From an uncultured Bacilli bacterium (lineage in GTDB: Bacteria > Bacillota_I > Bacilli_A > RF39 > UBA660): a stretch of DNA of 9,130 nucleotides. The translations under genes and the position numbers were made by a program. Location of the stretch: positions 1-9,130 of the forward strand of contig CALVKK010000042.1 in NCBI GenBank assembly GCA_944332645.1, given 5' to 3'. Below are positions 5,943 to 9,130 of this stretch, one piece after another (the first letter of the stretch is position 1; the number at the start of each line of letters is the position of its first letter). The notes beneath the pieces were generated by a model, which searched no databases, was not told the origin of the DNA, and saw only the letters and a list, made by a program, of their open reading frames with translations.

Positions 5943-5970
5943 AAAAAAGGTTGACAAAATCAATCTTTTC
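5943..5970. terminator. Terminator-like hairpin after sspI, usable on both strands
   Basis: AAAAGGTTGA (5945-5954) pairs with TCAATCTTTT (5960-5969) around loop CAAAA, giving 10 base pairs including one G-U pair on the plus strand (an A-C mismatch on the minus). It begins two bases after the sspI stop. On the minus strand a run of six T's (5948-5943) completes it. Much of the T-run is inside the stem, so efficiency may be modest. Confidence 0.55.
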
Positions 5971-5979
5971 GTTTAGTAT
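5951..5979 (+). promoter_or_regulatory. Sigma-A-type promoter reading into the candidate small RNA
   Basis: Perfect -35 TTGACA (5951-5956), 17-base spacer, -10 TAGTAT (5974-5979; four of six consensus bases). The -35 lies inside the 5' arm of the sspI terminator hairpin. A start near 5986 would place a hairpin at the very 5' end of the transcript. Confidence 0.5.
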
Positions 5980-5985
5980 ATATGG

Positions 5986-6081
5986 TACCAATTCGAAATG
6001 AATTGGTGCTAGTATCACACTAGCCAACCCCTTTTTATTCTTTTATATGAACTATTCCTCAGGGGGGAATAGTTCTTTTTT
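5986..6081 (+). ncRNA. Candidate small RNA of about 96 bases, unknown family
   Basis: Between a promoter (5951-5979) and a strong terminator (6049-6081) lie two hairpins: ACCAATTC/GAATTGGT, 8 perfect pairs with loop GAAAT (5987-6007), and GCTAGT/ACTAGC with loop ATCAC (6008-6024), stacked with no gap. An unpaired CAACCCC (6025-6031) and a U-rich stretch (6032-6044) follow. The C-rich single strand plus U-rich linker and terminator is a common design of base-pairing regulatory RNAs that target ribosome-binding sites. No coding potential is convincing here. It does not resemble 6S RNA, SRP RNA, tmRNA or a T-box as I know them. It could instead be the sspI 3' untranslated region, or the minus strand could be the product. 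Confidence 0.45.
6049..6081 (+). terminator. Strong plus-strand rho-independent terminator
   Basis: GAACTATTCC (6049-6058) pairs perfectly with GGAATAGTTC (6066-6075); T-G and C-G pairs can extend it to 12 pairs with a 3-base loop. Six T's follow (6076-6081). On the minus strand there is no T-run after the hairpin, so it acts on the plus strand only. Confidence 0.85.
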
Positions 6082-6096
6082 ATTCCCTTATAAACA

Positions 6097-6126
6097 ATTA
6101 TATTATATCACCATTTAAATAGTCAA
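6097..6126 (-). promoter_or_regulatory. Strong sigma-A-type promoter on the minus strand, opposing the small RNA
   Basis: -35 TTGACT (6126-6121), 18-base spacer, -10 TATAAT (6102-6097): 11 of 12 consensus bases, among the best in the window. A start near 6090 would produce RNA antisense to the whole candidate small RNA, reaching the hairpin at 5943-5970 or, if read through, sspI antisense and lemA. No protein gene follows it directly. Confidence 0.6.
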
Positions 6127-6246
6127 TTTATTTTATGCTTGCTTTTGTAAATGTGTGTAAAGTTAATTTTTCTCTATCACAACAATTATTATGCTATTAT
6201 ATGTAATTTACATAAAGAAAATTAAACTCAATGTTCCCGCACATAA
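6127..6246. other. AT-rich gap with a 15-base palindrome
   Basis: This completes the gene-free stretch between sspI and rpoZ. I see no protein gene. At 6200-6214 is the perfect inverted repeat TATGTAA-T-TTACATA, next to a minus-strand TATAAT (6201-6196) with a weak -35. No rpoZ terminator is evident; rpoZ transcripts may continue to the elements near 5943-6126. Confidence 0.4.
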
Positions 6247-6441
6247 TTATTTTAATGTTAATTTATTTTTGGCTATTTCTTCAAGGGCACGGCCAATCGG
6301 TTTTTTTGAAACATACTCATATTCTTTTAATTGATAATGTTTGGTTTCTTCGATTTCATGTGCTCTTTTTGCGACAATATTTACCAACAAGTATTTTGAA
6401 CCAACTTGATTAAGTAGTTTGTCAATAGATGGATAAATCAT
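6247..6441 (-). CDS. rpoZ: DNA-directed RNA polymerase omega subunit
   Basis: Omega binds the beta' subunit and aids assembly of RNA polymerase core. The 64-residue product has the family's layout: MIYPSIDKLL at the start, the helix LVNIVAKRAHEIE (about 19-31; equivalent to the conserved VAKRARQI block), and the C-terminal signature KPIGRALEEIAKNKLTL (about 47-63). The size is typical for Firmicutes. I chose ATG 6441 because AGGTG lies six bases upstream; the in-frame GTG at 6450 is inside that site. It has its own promoter 22 bases or more upstream and follows the nuclease gene rather than gmk, and priA/coaBC does not follow it, unlike many Firmicutes. Confidence 0.93.
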   Translation of the reverse strand: MIYPSIDKLLNQVGSKYLLVNIVAKRAHEIEETKHYQLKEYEYVSKKPIGRALEEIAKNKLTLK

Positions 6442-6462
6442 TTTAATCACCTTCCTATATTA

Positions 6463-6491
6463 ATAATAATCTAAAAAAAGATGATTGACAA
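6463..6491 (-). promoter_or_regulatory. rpoZ promoter
   Basis: On the minus strand -35 TTGTCA (6491-6486), 17-base spacer and -10 TATTAT (6468-6463), each five of six consensus bases. The predicted start near 6456 gives a leader of about 15 bases with the ribosome-binding site AAGGTG. No clear terminator for the preceding nuclease gene is seen in the 71-base gap (6442-6512), so read-through into rpoZ is possible. Confidence 0.6.
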
Positions 6492-6512
6492 TAAATATAT
6501 TAAAATTTGACA

Positions 6513-8327
6513 TTATTTTACACTTTCATTGATGCCTTTTAGAATTTCAACCATTGCCCAAGTATCTTGCTGACAATACTCAATTAATTTTTGATATTTA
6601 TATGCATATTCCACTTTATCCATCTGTTTAAATTTAGCATATGTAACCAAAGCTTGAACACCGTTAGCAATTTCCATATTTTTATATGATAAATTGCTAA
6701 ATAATGGCAATATTTTTTTTATTGAAAATGATCCTTGCATATTTTCATGATAATAATTAAATAAAGAAGCTTCTTCTTTAGAGTAACCTAGTTCTTCATA
6801 TAGTTTACTCTTAGTTTTAACAATATTCATAAGATCGAATATTCTATCCTTCACCTTTAATAAATCATTCTTGTATTGTGGGAAAATATCAGCTAATTCT
6901 TTAAGCCTAGTTTTCTCAAAAGATTCATTGTAAACTAAGACTGTTCCCTCTTGACCAATGTATTTTAACAATTCTTTTATTAATTCTTCCCGATGATCTG
7001 ATTGATCATTAGCTAAATAACCATAATGATCTTTAAATTTATCGCATACTCCTCTTTCTTTTTCAATATGCAAAGAAAATTGAAATACTGACTGGGTATA
7101 TGGTCTTTCCCCTTTAAAACGCGGTAAAGGACATGGAAATGTCTCAAAATCTAAATGATATATTGGGTAGTTTATTTGTTTAATTCCGTCGATTATTTTA
7201 CTTTTGTTAAAATAAGGGGTATGCGTTTTGACAACCTGTTTTTGAATTACGTTTTTCTTACGATTTAAATAATCATCAGGAACATCTAACATACTAGTCA
7301 TCCCTTCATTGATTAAATCATACACATTATATTTTATATTTCCATCTTTAAAACCATGATGGTTATCTAAATACGTCAAAATAGAATTTTTTTCTGGCAA
7401 TATATCCCAACACATCTTTAAATATGCACACTTAGTTGTTTTTTTACTTTCACAATATACTCCGATTGGACATCTAGAACTATCTAGTTGTCTAATATAC
7501 CTTTCTACTTTATCACGATCAAGATTGATAATATCCATATAATCTTTAGTAATGCTAGTTAAATCAAAATAAGTAACTATATCATTACCATCATTTGTCT
7601 CATATATTGGTATACCTTTTTCATATTTGCCATCAAAAACATAATCAGCATTTAAAACAGCTAAATAGTACTTGATTTTACTAGTCTGTGATGAACGATT
7701 TGTTTGTTTTAATTCGTTTTCAATAATGTATCTTTGTACTGCTAAATCATACACATAATGACCAACGGGATCTAACTTATCAAATAACTTATTACGACAA
7801 TTATAATACTTCGGTCTTAAATTAATATCTAAATCTTCCAACGGATAATAAATACCATCTTTTTTATAAAAAATAGATTCATACCCATCTTCACCATAAT
7901 GGATATTTAAAAATTTTTTGCTAGTGGTAGCTTTAACTTCGATAATATTAAAGTGATCATCAACTTCGTTATAAATATCTGTATAGCAAATGTACCTAAT
8001 TCCGTTAATTTTGCAATCGAAACTCTCTTGGTCTTGAGTATTATAAGCATATTTAAATGTACCGTTAAAGTATTTAGGAGCTAGTTTGCCAGCTAATATT
8101 TCAATTTCATTATAATAAGGTAACATCACTTCTAATTGTTCATCGATAACGTTACTTGTCTCTTCAAGCATAATACCTAAAAGTTCTTTTACTTTTTCTT
8201 CTTCTTCTTCTTTTTGATATTCTTCGAAAGTAACATCTTTAGTTAATATTTCTTCTTTTAAATCATCTAAAGCCACATAACGTGGACAACGACTATAATT
8301 AATAAATTTAGTTTTGGTTATTGCCAT
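6513..8327 (-). CDS. DUF2779 family nuclease: Cas4-like PD-(D/E)XK domain plus DEDDy exonuclease-like domain
   Basis: A 604-residue cytoplasmic protein with two predicted nuclease domains. The N-terminal part is Cas4/RecB-like: start motif TKFINYSRCPR with Cys14, Asp117 (CYTDIYN), Glu130-x-Lys132 (IIEVKATT), helix DLAVQRY with Gln198, and Cys286, Cys292, Cys300, Cys306. Cys14 with three of the later cysteines could hold a 4Fe-4S cluster as in Cas4 and AddB. The C-terminal part (about 385-600) is RNase H-fold/DnaQ-like and is the DUF2779 region: HLDFETF (Asp392, Glu394), VYNESFEKTRLKELAD (Glu471), DRIFDLM (Asp498), and YCQQD (Tyr584-x3-Asp588, the DEDDy Exo III form). The substrate is unknown; a DNA/RNA repair or processing role is inferred. 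It overlaps the upstream NERD-like gene by 20 bases; ribosome-binding site AAGGTGA. No Cas genes are nearby. Confidence 0.85.
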   Translation of the reverse strand: MAITKTKFINYSRCPRYVALDDLKEEILTKDVTFEEYQKEEEEEKVKELLGIMLEETSNVIDEQLEVMLPYYNEIEILAGKLAPKYFNGTFKYAYNTQDQESFDCKINGIRYICYTDIYNEVDDHFNIIEVKATTSKKFLNIHYGEDGYESIFYKKDGIYYPLEDLDINLRPKYYNCRNKLFDKLDPVGHYVYDLAVQRYIIENELKQTNRSSQTSKIKYYLAVLNADYVFDGKYEKGIPIYETNDGNDIVTYFDLTSITKDYMDIINLDRDKVERYIRQLDSSRCPIGVYCESKKTTKCAYLKMCWDILPEKNSILTYLDNHHGFKDGNIKYNVYDLINEGMTSMLDVPDDYLNRKKNVIQKQVVKTHTPYFNKSKIIDGIKQINYPIYHLDFETFPCPLPRFKGERPYTQSVFQFSLHIEKERGVCDKFKDHYGYLANDQSDHREELIKELLKYIGQEGTVLVYNESFEKTRLKELADIFPQYKNDLLKVKDRIFDLMNIVKTKSKLYEELGYSKEEASLFNYYHENMQGSFSIKKILPLFSNLSYKNMEIANGVQALVTYAKFKQMDKVEYAYKYQKLIEYCQQDTWAMVEILKGINESVK

Positions 8328-8940
8328 ACTTCACCTTCAAACTATCATAAATTTTATCAATTTTCTTAGCATCGTAAATTCTTTTGTTTAGACGTTTGTC
8401 CATAGTATTATAAATTAAACTTCTAGTAGTGAGCCAAACACCTGTCACTTTAAAAACAAGGTTGCCTCTAATAATAAAATAATGATATATGTTCTCTTTA
8501 ATAATGAATGGATTTTTAATTTTTTTATCATTAATTGTCCATTCGTCGTCATTGATGTCTCCTTTTAGAGTCCCCATTTTGTTTAGTGTAACAAATTCAA
8601 AAACTCCAGCTTCATTGATAACAATTAAATTATTGCCAATAATTAATGTCTTTTGATAAGTTTTTAAATTATTCATTTCTGCAACAATCAGTTCATTATC
8701 AGAATATATTTTTATTTTGCGAAATGGACTGGTTAATTTACCATCGCGATCGTAATTAACTAATAATTTGAAGACTGTTAAAGTATTAAATATTACTAGA
8801 GCAAGAAAAAACATTCCTAAAGCTATGCTAAGCATTGCATTTAACATAAAATAATTAAGTATTTTAAGCGTGATAATGGGAAAAATTATTACATACAAAA
8901 TTGCTAAAGTGTATATTAAAATATTTTTCAATTTATTCAT
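8308..8940 (-). CDS. Two-TM membrane protein with a NERD-like domain lacking the catalytic residues
   Basis: A 210-residue protein with two transmembrane segments (about residues 7-26 and 34-60), then a cytoplasmic domain (about 80-175). Its core, GNNLIVINEAGVFEFVTLNK (102-121) with GTLKG (123-127) and W134 and then NPF (143-145), matches the spacing of the NERD nuclease-related domain (iDhlvvg..GvfvIEvKn..G.i.G....W....nP). The residues that form the active site in NERD are replaced: Asp by Asn, Glu by Val117, Lys by Leu119, while the structural Gly112, Asn120, Gly123, Gly127 and Trp134 remain. It may therefore bind rather than cut nucleic acid. I chose ATG 8940 (AGGTG six bases upstream) over GTG 8949, which lies in that site. 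It overlaps the nuclease gene by 20 bases. The family call is moderate; the function is unknown. Confidence 0.65.
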   Translation of the reverse strand: MNKLKNILIYTLAILYVIIFPIITLKILNYFMLNAMLSIALGMFFLALVIFNTLTVFKLLVNYDRDGKLTSPFRKIKIYSDNELIVAEMNNLKTYQKTLIIGNNLIVINEAGVFEFVTLNKMGTLKGDINDDEWTINDKKIKNPFIIKENIYHYFIIRGNLVFKVTGVWLTTRSLIYNTMDKRLNKRIYDAKKIDKIYDSLKVKYGNNQN

Positions 8941-8957
8941 GCTAATCACCTATATTA

Positions 8958-8986
8958 ATCATAACATATTTAAAAAAAGAAAAAAA
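8958..8986 (-). promoter_or_regulatory. Probable promoter of the NERD-like/nuclease operon
   Basis: An extended -10, TGT-TATGAT (hexamer at 8963-8958), lies on the minus strand with a predicted start near 8951. The -35 position (8986-8981) is TTTTTT, a poor match and part of the preceding terminator's T-run. An extended -10 can work with a weak -35. Confidence 0.45.
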
Positions 8987-9009
8987 GAATAACATCAAAT
9001 TTATTCTTT
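8971..9009 (-). terminator. Terminator for a gene to the right of the window
   Basis: On the minus strand AAAGAATAA (9009-9001) pairs with TTATTCTTT (8992-8984) around an 8-base loop, followed by a T-rich run TTTTTTTC and seven T's (down to 8972). The stem is 9 pairs but has only one G-C. On the plus strand only a short T-run follows. It implies a minus-strand gene ending at or beyond the right edge. Confidence 0.55.
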
Positions 9010-9130
9010 CTATATCTTCATGATTTTTGTGATTTATTAATCAAATAAAAGAAATTAATTTATTTAAAACTTTTTTACTTTGAACAAATTTAATTATATA
9101 TACTAAAAGCCGTTATCATTAAAACTGAAA
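9010..9130. other. AT-rich right edge without a recognisable gene
   Basis: All three minus-strand frames contain stops within a few codons, for example TAA soon after 9120. The reading SVLMITAFSIYN followed by TAA could be a gene's tail but nothing supports it. I see no RNA gene or repeat here. Confidence 0.4.

Noticed and set aside
5691..5963. Minus-strand frame of 90 codons opposite sspI
   Set aside because: The plus strand encodes a clear SspI homologue; this frame is its shadow.
5941..6027. Minus-strand 28-codon frame starting TTG, product beginning MASVILAPIHFELV, after AAGGGG
   Set aside because: It would sit in the transcript from 6126-6097 and stays open to a TAA next to sspI, so a toxin peptide was considered. 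But the purine-rich site touches the TTG with no spacing, the frame runs through all the hairpins, and the product looks like no known toxin.
5943..6090. Known structured RNA (6S, SRP RNA, tmRNA, T-box or riboswitch)
   Set aside because: I could not find the SRP GGAA tetraloop domain, the 6S long closing stem with central bubble, tmRNA ends, or a T-box sequence, and no gene lies directly downstream on either strand to be controlled as a leader.
6199..6244. Minus-strand ORF after rpoZ beginning MCGN
   Set aside because: The MCG start recalls glutamine amidotransferases, but it stops after 15 codons and has no ribosome-binding site.
6231..6413. Plus-strand frame of 60 codons opposite rpoZ
   Set aside because: The minus strand encodes the omega subunit; this frame has no ribosome-binding site.
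6513..8327. CRISPR-associated Cas4 or a defence system
   Set aside because: The N-terminal domain is Cas4-like, but there is no CRISPR array or other cas gene in the window, and the fusion to a DEDDy-like domain is the DUF2779 arrangement. A defence role is not supported by this window alone.

Overview
This window is very AT-rich DNA that uses the standard bacterial code, with TGG for Trp, nine TAA-type genes on the minus strand (one ends in TAG) and two on the plus strand. It looks like a low-GC Bacillota, probably an uncultured Mollicutes-sister or Erysipelotrichia-like gut lineage. That placement is inferred from base composition, compact gene packing and gene content. The best lineage marker is a small acid-soluble spore protein of the SspI family, so the organism or a recent ancestor makes endospores.

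Layout, left to right. At 1-25 is the start of a gene that leaves the window to the left, with its own promoter. At 144-2143 is a gapless four-gene minus-strand operon: lipoprotein, acidic disordered protein, YtxG-like (DUF948) membrane protein, YtxH-like protein. It has a strong promoter at 2115-2143 and a terminator at 144-178 that begins inside the last gene. trmB (tRNA m7G46 methyltransferase) lies upstream of it. Divergent from trmB is a 92-residue Met/Pro/Asn/Gln-rich protein with a coiled-coil tail, possibly a spore coat component. It converges on a DUF2207 membrane protein across one shared bidirectional terminator. The DUF2207 gene follows lemA, and a terminator-like hairpin sits in the 34-base gap between them. 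sspI is divergent from lemA.

The 306-base gap 5941-6246 has no convincing protein gene. It holds opposed promoters and terminators on both strands and a candidate small RNA with three hairpins. Then come rpoZ (RNA polymerase omega), a 604-residue predicted nuclease (Cas4-like PD-(D/E)XK domain with an Fe-S cysteine set, fused to a DEDDy exonuclease-like domain, DUF2779 family), and a two-TM protein whose soluble part resembles a NERD nuclease domain that has lost its catalytic residues. The last two genes overlap by 20 bases. The right edge, 9010-9130, has no gene I can support.

How the genes work together: the four-gene operon looks like an envelope or membrane-tethered module of unknown role; lemA and DUF2207 are a commonly paired set; sspI and the Met-rich gene have candidate sporulation-type promoters; the nuclease and NERD-like genes are probably co-translated partners. 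Most confident calls: trmB, lemA, rpoZ, sspI, DUF2207 and the DUF2779 nuclease. Least certain: the small RNA strand, the sigma-factor assignments and the function of the three unnamed operon proteins. No tRNA, rRNA, CRISPR array or insertion sequence was seen.
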